Origin: a virus
Length of the DNA stretch: 64,000 nucleotides
Direction: 5' to 3' (one strand)
IMG/VR virus record: IMGVR_UViG_3300022074_000012
Span: 30,872 to 94,871 of that record
Position 1 is the first letter of the stretch. The number at the start of each line of letters is the position of its first letter. Shown piece after piece: positions 42,660 through 51,864 of this stretch. Under the pieces are notes generated by a model. That model was not told where the DNA came from and made no database searches. It saw only the letters and a program-made list of their open reading frames with translations. The position numbers and the translations under genes were made by a program.

Positions 42660-44285
42660 ATGACAGTAATTAGACCAAATAGTATATCAGGAGTTTCAAG
42701 TATCACTGCTAATGGTGGTGATATAAATGTTTTTCGTGCTGATGGATTAAAAGGTGATGTTTTTATTAATAATATAACTGGAGTAGCAGCTACTTTTACT
42801 AACATATCTGCTGGTAGTTCGGTGACTGCTGTAACTTTTCATGGGTCTGGAGCAAACTTAACTACCTTAAACGCAGATAATTTATCAACTGGATCAGTTC
42901 CAAGTGCAAGAATAACACAAGGTAGTGTGACTCAATATGTAACTCCTTTTGATGATGATAATATTGTGAATGATATTTCGACACTTGCCTTAAAAGTAAG
43001 TGCACTTGAAAATTCAACAGCTTCAAATACAAATTCTACCTTTGCAGATACTTATCAAGATACTGCTGGTGTTACAGCACTTACTAATGTTGCAAGGACA
43101 AGTACTGATTTTATTGCATCAGTATATTCAGTAACTACATCATACGATTTAAATGTTGCTGGTACACACGGTCAACCTCAATTATTTGGTTTAAATACTC
43201 GAAATGCGACAAGAAATTCTTATTCTTGGACTAATGATCAAGTAAGAGGATCAAATCCTGGTGCTTCTTCGACATATGGTTCTACTGTAACTGATTTTGC
43301 ATTTGATTTATCTGGTGACTTTACTCACTTTGTTTGGTGGCAAAGTAATACAGTTGGTTCTCTTAGTGTTGGTGCATACCCATCAAATGGTGCTGTTATA
43401 CTTCCTGTAACAACCGTAACGTCAGGTACAGCTCCAACTCTAAGTGGAAGTAGTATTTTTACTGTCAACTCTACAACACAGGCAGCTCTGCAACAAAATC
43501 AAAGTGGAGCAGGATCATATGGACCTCAAGATAATAGTGTAAATAATACCTTACAAAATAGTTTTTCAAGTGCAGCATATTCATCTTTAAATATTGCAAG
43601 CATACCTGCCTCAGATCATAATGGAAATTCAGCAGTAACTCGTGATTACTCAGCTAATGCTAATGCATATGGTTATTTTGTATCAAGTTATCATAATGGT
43701 AATGGTGGAAATGGTGCTGATGGTTCACCTTATGGTATAAAATGGCAATATACAAGAGCAACAAATACTATGATTATGGGATATGTGAAAAATGCATCTG
43801 GTGATTTTAAAAATGACACTAAAATAACAATTACTAATCTACCTACATCTGGTAGAGTGATTTGTTTTGCTGGTAATGCTTCATCAACTACTAACTATTT
43901 CAGTTTAAGAAACAGTGCAGGAGTTAATGGGACTGGTAGTTTTCTCGAATCAGCCACAAATGCTACTGGTTCTTATCAAAGTGTCACGATTAATGCTGCT
44001 GCCACAACTTCAAAAATGGGAGTCGTTATTACTTATGTTGATCATGCAGGAACAGCAACAATAAACACTGACTTAAAAGTTTTCTTATCAGCAAATAATG
44101 GTACAAACTATACTCAAGTGACTTTAGTTGCACAACCTAATTTTGCAACTGGAGTTAAGATGGCAAAAGCAAATGATGTCACCATATCAAACACAGGAAC
44201 TCAATTAAAGTATAAGGTCGAATTTGCAAATCAGGCATCAGGAAGTAAAGAAACAAGAGTCACTGGTGTGTCACTTCAATACTAG
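42660..44285 (+). CDS. Tail-fibre-like protein
   Basis: 541 aa. Shaft modules at the N-terminus (AGSSVTAVTFHGSGANLTTLNADN), LALKVSALEN, then a ~450-residue strand-rich Ser/Thr/Asn region unlike other genes in the window, ending SGSKETRVTGVSLQY. Probable adhesin domain; unique tip. Confidence 0.7.
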   Translation: MTVIRPNSISGVSSITANGGDINVFRADGLKGDVFINNITGVAATFTNISAGSSVTAVTFHGSGANLTTLNADNLSTGSVPSARITQGSVTQYVTPFDDDNIVNDISTLALKVSALENSTASNTNSTFADTYQDTAGVTALTNVARTSTDFIASVYSVTTSYDLNVAGTHGQPQLFGLNTRNATRNSYSWTNDQVRGSNPGASSTYGSTVTDFAFDLSGDFTHFVWWQSNTVGSLSVGAYPSNGAVILPVTTVTSGTAPTLSGSSIFTVNSTTQAALQQNQSGAGSYGPQDNSVNNTLQNSFSSAAYSSLNIASIPASDHNGNSAVTRDYSANANAYGYFVSSYHNGNGGNGADGSPYGIKWQYTRATNTMIMGYVKNASGDFKNDTKITITNLPTSGRVICFAGNASSTTNYFSLRNSAGVNGTGSFLESATNATGSYQSVTINAAATTSKMGVVITYVDHAGTATINTDLKVFLSANNGTNYTQVTLVAQPNFATGVKMAKANDVTISNTGTQLKYKVEFANQASGSKETRVTGVSLQY

Positions 44286-44293
44286 GTAAAAAA

Positions 44294-44719
44294 ATGGGAA
44301 TACAACTAAACGGAATTACAGGAGATATAACCACACCAGGTGACGTTGGTATTGGTGGTACACTAACCTATGAAGACGTAACGAATGTAGACTCAGTTGG
44401 TGTCATCACTGCAAGAGATGGTATAAGATGTACAGGTATTGTCACTGCGACTGCATTTCATGGTGATGGTGCAAACTTAACAGGAGTGAGTGGATTTTCA
44501 ACTGCACTTGGTAATACCGAAGGAACACTTGATAATCTAATATTTAAAACACCAGAAGCATTTACAATTGGTTCTGGCACATCAATCAGAATTGAGTCTG
44601 ATAATATGTCAGGCAATACAGCATTTACAAGATTGAGTAAAATTAATGTCTCGACAGGTGCAACCTTTCACGTATCTGCTGGCACTACATTTATTATGAA
44701 TGTATTGAATGTATTCTAA
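44294..44719 (+). CDS. Short tail-fibre-like protein
   Basis: 141 aa. LNGITGDITTPGDVGIGGTLTYEDVTNVDSVG followed by GIVTATAFHGDGANLTGV and a tip of ~60 residues ending FIMNVLNVF. Carries the TYEDVTNVDSVGVITARDG module seen nearly verbatim in the 50664 gene. Confidence 0.7.
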   Translation: MGIQLNGITGDITTPGDVGIGGTLTYEDVTNVDSVGVITARDGIRCTGIVTATAFHGDGANLTGVSGFSTALGNTEGTLDNLIFKTPEAFTIGSGTSIRIESDNMSGNTAFTRLSKINVSTGATFHVSAGTTFIMNVLNVF

Positions 44720-44727
44720 CTAAATAA
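44720..44727 (+). promoter_or_regulatory. T4-type late promoter candidate
   Basis: CTAAATAAAAAAAA, 15 nt before the ATG at 44743. Confidence 0.45.
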
Positions 44728-44742
44728 AAAAAAAGATTTAAA

Positions 44743-45381
44743 ATGTCTGAAGTCAGAGTTGACAACATAACAGGAGAAAATAAAACTGATGCAGTTAAGT
44801 TTACCAAAGGTATTACTGTAACTGGTATTGCCACTGTTGGAAATGTATCGGTTGGAAGTTCTGTGACTGCTGGTACTCTTTTTGGAAATGGTGCAGGAAT
44901 AACAGGTTTAACTTCAGGTAAATTAATAAAGAAATCATTTTATACCATTACTAGACAATCTATCGCTTCTCCAGCATCATTCCCAAATGATGATACTGCT
45001 CCTCAAATAGATGAGGGAATTGAATTCTTTTCTCAGGCATATACACCAAGCACCGCTAATTGTGATTTATATATTTTTTGCACTGCTGGTATAAGGGAAC
45101 GTACAAACGTAGCAGACGATGTAGGTATGGCATTATTCATAAGTGATAATACAAGTGCATTAAGAGTAGTAACTGAATATAATTCAGGTGGTGGTGCTGC
45201 TCATGGTGCTATTTTAACTATTGCTCATAAAATGCCATCTTGGGGTGTGTCGGCAAAAACATTTTCACTTCGCACACATAAAGCTAATTCAGTAAATTTT
45301 GCAGCATTCGGGTACGCACAAGAAAAATATGGAGCATCAACTCATGCATCCTTATTCAGTATTGAAGAAATTTCAACTTAA
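44743..45381 (+). CDS. Tail-fibre-like protein, tandem copy 1 of 3
   Basis: 212 aa. Shaft start VDNITGENKTDAVKFTKGITVTGIATVG and LFGNGAGITGL, then a ~145-residue jelly-roll-like tip (KSFYTITRQSIASPASFPNDD ... FFSQAYTPSTANCDLYIF ... HASLFSIEEIST). The same tip plan repeats in the next two genes. Confidence 0.75.
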   Translation: MSEVRVDNITGENKTDAVKFTKGITVTGIATVGNVSVGSSVTAGTLFGNGAGITGLTSGKLIKKSFYTITRQSIASPASFPNDDTAPQIDEGIEFFSQAYTPSTANCDLYIFCTAGIRERTNVADDVGMALFISDNTSALRVVTEYNSGGGAAHGAILTIAHKMPSWGVSAKTFSLRTHKANSVNFAAFGYAQEKYGASTHASLFSIEEIST

Positions 45382-45386
45382 TTAAA

Positions 45387-46028
45387 ATGTCAGAGATTAA
45401 AACTACAAAGATAATAGGAGAAACTGGTGTTGATGCAGTCAATTTTACTAGTGGTCTAAACGTAACTGGCGTATCTACTGCCACAAATGTATCAGTCGCA
45501 AGTTCTGTTACTGCTGGTACTCTTTTTGGAAATGGTGCAGGATTGACAAATGCTGGTGGAGGAATTTTATTAAAAAGGACAGCTTATAATATTACTAGAC
45601 AAGCTATGACTCATGCTACTTTTCCATCTGATGATACTATTCCACAAATAGATGAAGGAACTCAGTTCTTTTCACAGGCATATACACCAAGCAACCATCC
45701 CTGCGATATAGTTATTACTGCAACTTGTAGAGTAGGTGAAACTTCTAACGTAGCTAATGAAATGGCTATAGCATTATATGTAAACGACAGCACGGATGCC
45801 TTACGAGTGGTGAGTGGATTAAGTAATCCTAGAAGCAGTATTCATTGTTCTAATATGCTTCTTCTTCATAAAATGTCATCTTGGAGTGGTGCAAAAACTT
45901 TATCACTTCGAGGATCTGGAGGAAATGCTATAAATTATGCAGCTGGTGGTTATGACACATATGATAAACAATATTTTGGAGATGCAACTCATTCAACATT
46001 ATTCATCATTGAAGAAATATCAACTTAA
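45387..46028 (+). CDS. Tail-fibre-like protein, tandem copy 2 of 3
   Basis: 213 aa. Same architecture as the flanking copies (GTLFGNGAGLTNAGG, RTAYNITRQAMTHATFPSDDT, FFSQAYTPSNHPCDIVI, HSTLFIIEEIST) but with a more diverged tip. It shares a long near-identical stretch with copy 3 near the start (IIGETGVDAV), at both DNA and protein level. Confidence 0.75.
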   Translation: MSEIKTTKIIGETGVDAVNFTSGLNVTGVSTATNVSVASSVTAGTLFGNGAGLTNAGGGILLKRTAYNITRQAMTHATFPSDDTIPQIDEGTQFFSQAYTPSNHPCDIVITATCRVGETSNVANEMAIALYVNDSTDALRVVSGLSNPRSSIHCSNMLLLHKMSSWSGAKTLSLRGSGGNAINYAAGGYDTYDKQYFGDATHSTLFIIEEIST

Positions 46029-46033
46029 CTAAA

Positions 46034-46672
46034 ATGTCAGAAATCAGAGTCGAAAACATAATAGGAGAAACTGGTGTTGATGCAGTTCAGTTAACAAAAG
46101 GCATCAATACAACTGAAACTCTCACTAGCACAAATGTATCAGCCGCAAGTTCTGTAACTGCTTCTACCTTTCATGGAAATGGTGCAGGAATAACAGGTGT
46201 AACTTCAGGTGCATTACTAAGAAAATCATTTTACACAATTCCTAGATCAAGTATTGCTTCACACGCATCTTGGCCGTATGATAATACTATTCCACAAATA
46301 ACTGAGGGGGTAGGATTTTTTTCCCAAGCATATACACCATCCACTGCCAACTGTGATTTATATATTTACTGCTCTGCTGGTATAAGAGAACGCTCAAACA
46401 TAGCAGATGATGGGGGTATGGGATTGTTCATCAGTGACAGCACGGATGCATTAAGAGTAGTAACTAGTTACATGTCAGGATACCATAATGGAGAACATCT
46501 TCATCTGTATCACAAAATGCCATCTTGGGGTGTATCAGAAAAAACATTTTCACTTCGATGTCATAAAATGAATGCGATAAATTATCAGGCAGTATATAAT
46601 GGTTTTTTCCAAGAGAAATTTTCAGCAGATGCTTCTGCAACCTTATTCATAGTTGAAGAAATTGCTACTTAA
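46034..46672 (+). CDS. Tail-fibre-like protein, tandem copy 3 of 3
   Basis: 212 aa. Tip resembles copy 1 more closely (KSFYTIPRSSIASHASWPYDN, FFSQAYTPSTANCDLYIYCSAGIRERSNIADD) while the N-terminus resembles copy 2. This mosaic pattern points to recombination among the three copies. Confidence 0.75.
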   Translation: MSEIRVENIIGETGVDAVQLTKGINTTETLTSTNVSAASSVTASTFHGNGAGITGVTSGALLRKSFYTIPRSSIASHASWPYDNTIPQITEGVGFFSQAYTPSTANCDLYIYCSAGIRERSNIADDGGMGLFISDSTDALRVVTSYMSGYHNGEHLHLYHKMPSWGVSEKTFSLRCHKMNAINYQAVYNGFFQEKFSADASATLFIVEEIAT

Positions 46673-46678
46673 GTAAAC

Positions 46679-46686
46679 AATAAATA
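46679..46686 (+). promoter_or_regulatory. T4-type late promoter
   Basis: AATAAATAATTAAA immediately before the ATG at 46692; very short distance to the start. Confidence 0.4.
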
Positions 46687-46691
46687 ATTAA

Positions 46692-47012
46692 ATGGCATCA
46701 GAAATTAGAGTAAATAAAATAACGCACACCGCAGGTGTTGGTACAATCACAACCAACGTCGATGGTATTGTTGTTGCTGGTATTGTTACTGCAAATAGTT
46801 TTAGTGGTAATGGTTCTGGTTTAACAGGAGTCACCTCTCCAGAGGTGTATGGTTTCACTGGAATTGGAAGTAATTTACAAATAACAACAACCAATGGAGG
46901 TGCTGATAATATTACTAGTGCTCAGTACGATGCGTTTGAACAAGTATTGTTCGCACCATCAGGTATAACTTTCAGTATAAATAACAATGGGAATCTAATC
47001 GCAAGCTTCTGA
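46692..47012 (+). CDS. Short tail-fibre-like protein
   Basis: 106 aa. SEIRVNKITHTAGVGTITTN, GIVTANSFSGNGSGLTGV, then a ~55-residue tip (YDAFEQVLFAPSGITFSINNNGNLIASF). A minimal fibre: shaft module plus very small tip. Confidence 0.65.
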   Translation: MASEIRVNKITHTAGVGTITTNVDGIVVAGIVTANSFSGNGSGLTGVTSPEVYGFTGIGSNLQITTTNGGADNITSAQYDAFEQVLFAPSGITFSINNNGNLIASF

Positions 47013-47013
47013 C

Positions 47014-47742
47014 ATGGCAACAATTGATTTAGGAAAAATAAAACAGGTTTTTCGAGGGACGTATAATAATGCAACAGCATACGCCGTCGATGATTTAGTT
47101 ACGTTTACAGATGGTCAAATAACCTCAACTTATATCTGTACGACTGCATCAACGGGTAACAATCCATCGTCAGGTGGAACAGCACATGCAAACTGGGCAT
47201 TTATTGCAAAGGGTGTTGCAGATCCAATACCCTCTCAATCTGGTCAGTCAGGTAAATTTTTAACAACAAATGGATCGGCTTTGTCATTTGGTGAAGCTGG
47301 TGCTGGAAAACTTTTAAAGATACATCATGCTACAACAGGTACAACAGTTAACGTAACCACTCCAACAAGAGCTGACACAGGTTTAACCGTAACTTTTACA
47401 CCAGAGGCACTTGGTAGCACATTTTTTGTTCTAGCTCAACAATTTGGTTTAAACGGTGTAACTAACGATCAGACTCTCTTTAATTTATATATGATGAGGT
47501 CTATTGCTGGTGGAACTGCAACTGAATTAGAGGAATGGTATTATCTTGGAGATTGGAACTCAAATCATAGATCGTATCATTGTTCTGTATTAGGATATAA
47601 AGATACACCTACTTATACATCAGGGCAGACTCTTAATTATCACATTGAAGTAGGATTTTACACAGGTAACTATGCACTAAATTATAGTGCTCAGAATGGG
47701 CAATTAAAGAGTACAATTTATGTATATGAAATGGGAGCATAA
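47014..47742 (+). CDS. Fibre-like protein with carbohydrate-binding-type module
   Basis: 242 aa. N-terminal RGTYNNATAYAVDDLVTF...STYICTTASTGNNPSSGG...WAFIAKG resembles a chitin/cellulose-binding type 5/12 module (Y...aY..gD.V......Y.c......N.P.....W). After SQSGQSGKFLTTNGSALSFG comes a ~140-residue jelly-roll ending TIYVYEMGA. Probably binds a host glycan. Confidence 0.7.
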   Translation: MATIDLGKIKQVFRGTYNNATAYAVDDLVTFTDGQITSTYICTTASTGNNPSSGGTAHANWAFIAKGVADPIPSQSGQSGKFLTTNGSALSFGEAGAGKLLKIHHATTGTTVNVTTPTRADTGLTVTFTPEALGSTFFVLAQQFGLNGVTNDQTLFNLYMMRSIAGGTATELEEWYYLGDWNSNHRSYHCSVLGYKDTPTYTSGQTLNYHIEVGFYTGNYALNYSAQNGQLKSTIYVYEMGA

Positions 47743-47745
47743 ACA

Positions 47746-48105
47746 ATGACAATAACAAAACACGATGCACTTATGTCTTTAAAACCTGGCGAAGGTTGGT
47801 CTTGGGCTGGTTTTGATTATAAAGATTTAAATTGGGAAGGTAGTAGTACAAAACCAACTGAATCAGAAATAGATGCAGAATTAACAAAATTAAATAATGC
47901 AGAACCCATGACACAATTAAGATATGAAAGAAATAAAAAAATAGCAGAGAGTGATTGGAGAGCAAATTCAGACGTTACTCTTTCAGATGAATGGAAAACC
48001 TATCGACAAGCATTGAGAGATATAACAAGTGGTGCATCACCTAAACTAGACAGTGTAGGTAGATTAGATATGACATCAGTAACTTGGCCAACTGAACCAT
48101 CATAA
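47746..48105 (+). CDS. Phage tail-assembly-chaperone-like protein
   Basis: 119 aa. ALMSLKPGEGWSWAGFDYKDLNW start and RYERNKKIAESDWRANSDVTLSDEWKTYRQALRDI...SVTWPTEPS end. The DWrxxxD...W..YRqaLRDip...WPt.P pattern is that of the tail assembly chaperone family associated with fibre genes. A close paralogue lies at 49258. Confidence 0.75.
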   Translation: MTITKHDALMSLKPGEGWSWAGFDYKDLNWEGSSTKPTESEIDAELTKLNNAEPMTQLRYERNKKIAESDWRANSDVTLSDEWKTYRQALRDITSGASPKLDSVGRLDMTSVTWPTEPS

Positions 48106-48121
48106 TTGAAAATATAATATA

Positions 48122-48706
48122 ATGTCTGACATCCGATTTAACAACTGGAAACATCAATCGGGCACGGGAGGTGTCTCGCAAAATTCTGGTGGAAATGTGG
48201 GTATCGGATCTACACTTCCATCATCAAAGCTTGATGTCGGTGGTGATGGTAAGTTCACTGGTGTTGTTACTGCGACTTCTTTTAGTGGTAGTGGTGCAAA
48301 CCTAACTGGTATTGATGCTTCTGCAATTAAGTTTAGTGGAGCAGTCAAAGCACAGGCAAACAATAGTGGTGTTGTAATCACTGGTGTTGCCACTGCGACT
48401 AAGTTTGTTGGTGATGGTTCTGATCTAACTGGTCTTCCATCAGGTAGTGAGTTTAATTTTGGTACAGCAGGTATCACAACTGTTAAGAATCTTGGTATTC
48501 AAACCACCACAGTTGATAATTATGAAACAGTTGGTGCTGCAAATTCATTTAGAGGTATCTACATTGGTGATGGTTCACTTGTATTCAACGCAAGACTTGA
48601 TAATATCAATGGTTATTATATTGGAACTGGACGAAATGCATTGAATGCAGGACCAGTTACATTAGGTTCAACCATGACACTTGACGGTGCATGGGTTATC
48701 GTGTAG
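48122..48706 (+). CDS. Tail-fibre-like protein
   Basis: 194 aa. Starts MSDIRFNNWKHQSGTGGVSQNSGGNVGIGS, then three GDG-type modules (ATSFSGSGANLTGIDASAIKFSG, ATKFVGDGSDLTGLP) closely like those of the 34322 gene, and the short tip GRNALNAGPVTLGSTMTLDGAWVIV. Confidence 0.72.
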   Translation: MSDIRFNNWKHQSGTGGVSQNSGGNVGIGSTLPSSKLDVGGDGKFTGVVTATSFSGSGANLTGIDASAIKFSGAVKAQANNSGVVITGVATATKFVGDGSDLTGLPSGSEFNFGTAGITTVKNLGIQTTTVDNYETVGAANSFRGIYIGDGSLVFNARLDNINGYYIGTGRNALNAGPVTLGSTMTLDGAWVIV

Positions 48707-48718
48707 TATAGGAGAGTT

Positions 48719-49249
48719 ATGACAATTACAATACATCCAGACGGAAGAATGATGCATGGAGGAACTAATGTCACTCCGTCCATAATGGTTGATAGTTGGA
48801 GATTAAGTAGTAATATAACTAACGATGCAACTTTAACATCTGCGAATGGACTTGTAAGAACTAGTAATTTAAATGGAAGAGGTACTATTGGTCCAGCTAT
48901 GTCTGTTGATAGTAGTGGAAAATGGACTTTTCCACTAACAGGAGTTTATCTGGTAATATTTAAAGGTGTATTTGACAATAGAAATGCTGATACTTCGTGG
49001 AATTATATGACTTCACAATCATCAACTGATGGTGGTTCTACTTACACTTCTATTGGAGATGCAGTGCAATTTGCCACTAGTTCTAGTTATAGATTTGCAT
49101 CATGTGAGGGAACGATAGTTTTTAATGTAACAAACACATCAACACATCATCTTAAATTTAATTTTGATACAAATAATAGCAGTTCAATATGTATGGGTAA
49201 TGCAAGAGATGATACAACATTTAAATTTATCCGCATGGCTGACATATAA
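48719..49249 (+). CDS. C1q-like fibre-tip protein
   Basis: 176 aa with no shaft modules; almost the whole protein is a C1q-like jelly-roll (SVDSSGKWTFPLTGVYLVIFKGVF ... HHLKFNFDTNN). May attach to a separate fibre. A late promoter overlaps its stop. Confidence 0.65.
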   Translation: MTITIHPDGRMMHGGTNVTPSIMVDSWRLSSNITNDATLTSANGLVRTSNLNGRGTIGPAMSVDSSGKWTFPLTGVYLVIFKGVFDNRNADTSWNYMTSQSSTDGGSTYTSIGDAVQFATSSSYRFASCEGTIVFNVTNTSTHHLKFNFDTNNSSSICMGNARDDTTFKFIRMADI

Positions 49250-49252
49250 ATA
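49245..49252 (+). promoter_or_regulatory. T4-type late promoter candidate
   Basis: Exact TATAAATA overlapping the previous stop, but only 5 nt before the ATG at 49258. Confidence 0.4.
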
Positions 49253-49257
49253 AGATT

Positions 49258-49620
49258 ATGAAATACGACATTACTCACTCACTAATAGCATTAAAACCAG
49301 GAGCACAGTGGGTTCTTCGTGGAACTGAATACTCTGGTCTTGAATGGTTAGATAGTAGTCAGACAAAACCAACAGAAACAGAAATCAATAGTAAGATTTC
49401 TTCACTTGACTCAGCAGAAGCAATGAGATTATTGCGTATTGAAAGAGATACAAGAATTGCAAAGACAGATTGGAGAGCATCATCTGACTTAACATTAGCA
49501 TCTGCTTGGAGCACTTATCGTCAAGCACTTCGTGATTTACCTGCAAGTGCAACACCTAAGTTAGATTCTAATTATGAATTAGATTTAACATCGGTTACTT
49601 GGCCAACTGAACCTTCATAA
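49258..49620 (+). CDS. Phage tail-assembly-chaperone-like protein
   Basis: 120 aa, paralogue of 47746: HSLIALKPGAQWVLRGTEYSGLEW, RIERDTRIAKTDWRASSDLTLASAWSTYRQALRDLPAS, SVTWPTEPS. The two share about half their residues by eye, so each may serve a different neighbouring fibre. Confidence 0.75.
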   Translation: MKYDITHSLIALKPGAQWVLRGTEYSGLEWLDSSQTKPTETEINSKISSLDSAEAMRLLRIERDTRIAKTDWRASSDLTLASAWSTYRQALRDLPASATPKLDSNYELDLTSVTWPTEPS

Positions 49621-49622
49621 CT

Positions 49623-50114
49623 ATGTCATCAGAATTAAGAGTCGATAAAATAATTCCAACTGGTGGTGTTCCCACTGGTGGTGGAGGTGGAATAGTCCAA
49701 GTGGTGGGAGAGACATATACCTCTTCATCAAACATTATGACTACTTCAACAAGTTTTACTGTTCTTTCAAATTTTAACACCTCAATCACACCTCATTTTT
49801 CAAGTAGTAAGATTTTCGTTCTATTTTCTTTTCCTGCATATGCAACCAATTCATATGATGGAGGGATAGCAGATTACACGATTGGAAGGAATGGTTCTGT
49901 GATTAATAATTTTTCTTATGGATCATTATATCAAAATGTCTCTGGAAGTCATTACTCACCTTACACCATGCACATAGTTGACTCTCCATCAACAACAAGT
50001 GCAGTTACATATAATCTAATGTGCAAAACAAATAGTTCAAGTAACTCTATCGGAGTAGGTTCCTATGGAGCTAATGAGATCATAAGTGTAACACTTATGG
50101 AGGTATCAGCATAA
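49623..50114 (+). CDS. Fibre-tip-like protein
   Basis: 163 aa. Short basic start SSELRVDKIIPTGGVPTGGGGGIVQVV, then a jelly-roll-like domain with TPHFSSSKIFVLFSF, DSPSTTSAVTYNLMCKT and ending ISVTLMEVSA. Same tip family as 50114 and 51238. The next gene starts in its stop codon. Confidence 0.7.
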   Translation: MSSELRVDKIIPTGGVPTGGGGGIVQVVGETYTSSSNIMTTSTSFTVLSNFNTSITPHFSSSKIFVLFSFPAYATNSYDGGIADYTIGRNGSVINNFSYGSLYQNVSGSHYSPYTMHIVDSPSTTSAVTYNLMCKTNSSSNSIGVGSYGANEIISVTLMEVSA

Positions 50115-50638
50115 TGTCAGAATTAAGAACCAATCGAATTATTCCAAGAGATGGACTTCCTGCTGGTGCGAGTGGTGGTGGAATTATTCAAGTTGTACAA
50201 ACAACTAAAACTGACCCTACTACAAGTAATTCAGCTTCTTATGCTGATCTAACTGGTTTATCAGCAACAATAACACCAACAAGATCAGATAGTAAGATAT
50301 TATTTCAATACACTATTCCTTTTTCTCATAGAAACAGTTATGTGCATTTTCGATTAGTCAGAGGGAGTACTGCTATTTTTGTAGCAGATGCCTCTAGTAA
50401 TAGATCTCGAACAACGTATGGTACATGGTCGAATAATGGGGATGGTGATTATATTACAAAACTTTTTTCTGGTTTATATTTAGATTCACCCGCTACAACT
50501 TCAGCAGTAACTTACAAAATACAAGCATTCGTGACAAATAGTAGCACAGTTTATATCAATAGGTCTAAAGGAGATGATGATCAAACTTACGAACCTAGAC
50601 AAGCTTCAAATATTATACTTATGGAAGTATCAGGCTAA
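50114..50638 (+). CDS. Fibre-tip-like protein
   Basis: 174 aa, tandem paralogue of the previous gene: SELRTNRIIPRDGLPAGASGGGIIQVV, TPTRSDSKILFQYTIPF, DSPATTSAVTYKIQAFVTN, NIILMEVSG. Strong conservation at the ends and divergence in the middle suggests variation of an exposed surface. Confidence 0.72.
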   Translation: MSELRTNRIIPRDGLPAGASGGGIIQVVQTTKTDPTTSNSASYADLTGLSATITPTRSDSKILFQYTIPFSHRNSYVHFRLVRGSTAIFVADASSNRSRTTYGTWSNNGDGDYITKLFSGLYLDSPATTSAVTYKIQAFVTNSSTVYINRSKGDDDQTYEPRQASNIILMEVSG

Positions 50639-50642
50639 ATAA
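50635..50642 (+). promoter_or_regulatory. T4-type late promoter
   Basis: CTAAATAACTAAAAGG, 21 nt before the ATG at 50664; the extended motif is present. Confidence 0.55.
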
Positions 50643-50663
50643 CTAAAAGGATATACTAAAAGA

Positions 50664-51215
50664 ATGAGTACCCTTAGAATTCATGGTATTGAGGCAAAGT
50701 CAGATCCTACTAGTGCATCAGTCAACGAAAAAATAAAAATAACAAATTCTAATGGAGACTTACTACTTCATTTAGATGGAACGCAGGCGGGTATTGGTAC
50801 TGTTGGTGTCACAACGACTGGTACAACTTTTCATGTAGATCGTGCGACAGGGGAAATAACTTTTGTAACTGATGCCAAATTCAATGGAACTGTTGGTATT
50901 GCAGGAACATTAACATACGAAGACGTAACTAATATAGATTCAGTCGGTGTTATAACCGCAAGAGATGGACTTCGTGTTACTGGAATCGCAACTGCAACTG
51001 CATTTCATGGTGATGGTTCACAATTAACAGGTATTGCACCTGGTTCTCCTGTTGGTGGTGCATCAACAAACACTGTTTTCTTTGAGAATGACAATTCAGT
51101 CGATGTAAATTACTCTATTACATCAGGTAAAAATGCGATGGCTGCAGGTCCTATCGCAATTAAATCAGGCATCACAGTCACTGTGCCTTCAGGTAGTTTC
51201 TTGACTATCGTATAA
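50664..51215 (+). CDS. Tail-fibre-like protein
   Basis: 183 aa. STLRIHGIEAKSDPTSASVNEKIKITNSNGDLLLHLDG opening, then GTLTYEDVTNIDSVG, ATAFHGDGSQLTGI, and the short tip GKNAMAAGPIAIKSGITVTVPSGSFLTIV. Confidence 0.72.
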   Translation: MSTLRIHGIEAKSDPTSASVNEKIKITNSNGDLLLHLDGTQAGIGTVGVTTTGTTFHVDRATGEITFVTDAKFNGTVGIAGTLTYEDVTNIDSVGVITARDGLRVTGIATATAFHGDGSQLTGIAPGSPVGGASTNTVFFENDNSVDVNYSITSGKNAMAAGPIAIKSGITVTVPSGSFLTIV

Positions 51216-51218
51216 ATA
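51211..51218 (+). promoter_or_regulatory. T4-type late promoter
   Basis: Exact TATAAATA overlapping the previous stop, 19 nt before the ATG at 51238, followed by AGGGAG. Confidence 0.65.
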
Positions 51219-51237
51219 TCAGGGAGTAAAGAATCTT

Positions 51238-51864
51238 ATGCCAGTAACTATTAACGGAAATGGAAGTATAACAGGATTAGCAGTCGGTGGACTGCCAAAT
51301 GGATCTGTGGATGCTGATACTCTAGCATCAAATGCAGTGACAGATGTAAAATTAGCATCAAATGCAGTGACTAGTGCTAAGTTAGCAAATGGTGCAGCAG
51401 CAGGTGTTAAGTTAGGAACTGGTGCAGTGATTCAAACTGTCTCTCAAACTTTTGCACCTTATGGAGATGCTGATAATTCACTGAGAGCACACAGTGGTAC
51501 ATATACTGAAAGTGGAATTAACTTATCAATTACTCCTACTGTAAGCACATCAAAAATATTAGTTATGACAGAAGGTGGTTCTTTTGGATACAAGACAAGT
51601 GATTCTCAGGTAGATTATTATATGAGGTTGGTTGGCACACCGACAGGTGGTAGTCTTACAGAATTTAGAGAAATTGAAGTGAGAATGACAAATATGGGTA
51701 ATACTACACAAAGACTTTTTGATAGTTGGAGTATGAGTTATCTTCACGATCATAACGGGACTGTTGCGATAGAATATAAAGTTCAACATAAGACTGCTAC
51801 TGCTGAATATGCTTGGGCAAGATATAGAGGAGCAACTGTGACATTAATGGAGATTGCAGTATGA
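51238..51864 (+). CDS. Tail-fibre-like protein
   Basis: 208 aa. VTINGNGSITGLAVGGLPNGSVDADTL, a small in-frame repeat (LASNAVTDVK/LASNAVTSAK), then a jelly-roll-like tip (SITPTVSTSKILVMTEGG ... ATVTLMEIAV) of the 49623/50114 type. Overlaps the next gene by 4 nt. Confidence 0.72.
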   Translation: MPVTINGNGSITGLAVGGLPNGSVDADTLASNAVTDVKLASNAVTSAKLANGAAAGVKLGTGAVIQTVSQTFAPYGDADNSLRAHSGTYTESGINLSITPTVSTSKILVMTEGGSFGYKTSDSQVDYYMRLVGTPTGGSLTEFREIEVRMTNMGNTTQRLFDSWSMSYLHDHNGTVAIEYKVQHKTATAEYAWARYRGATVTLMEIAV

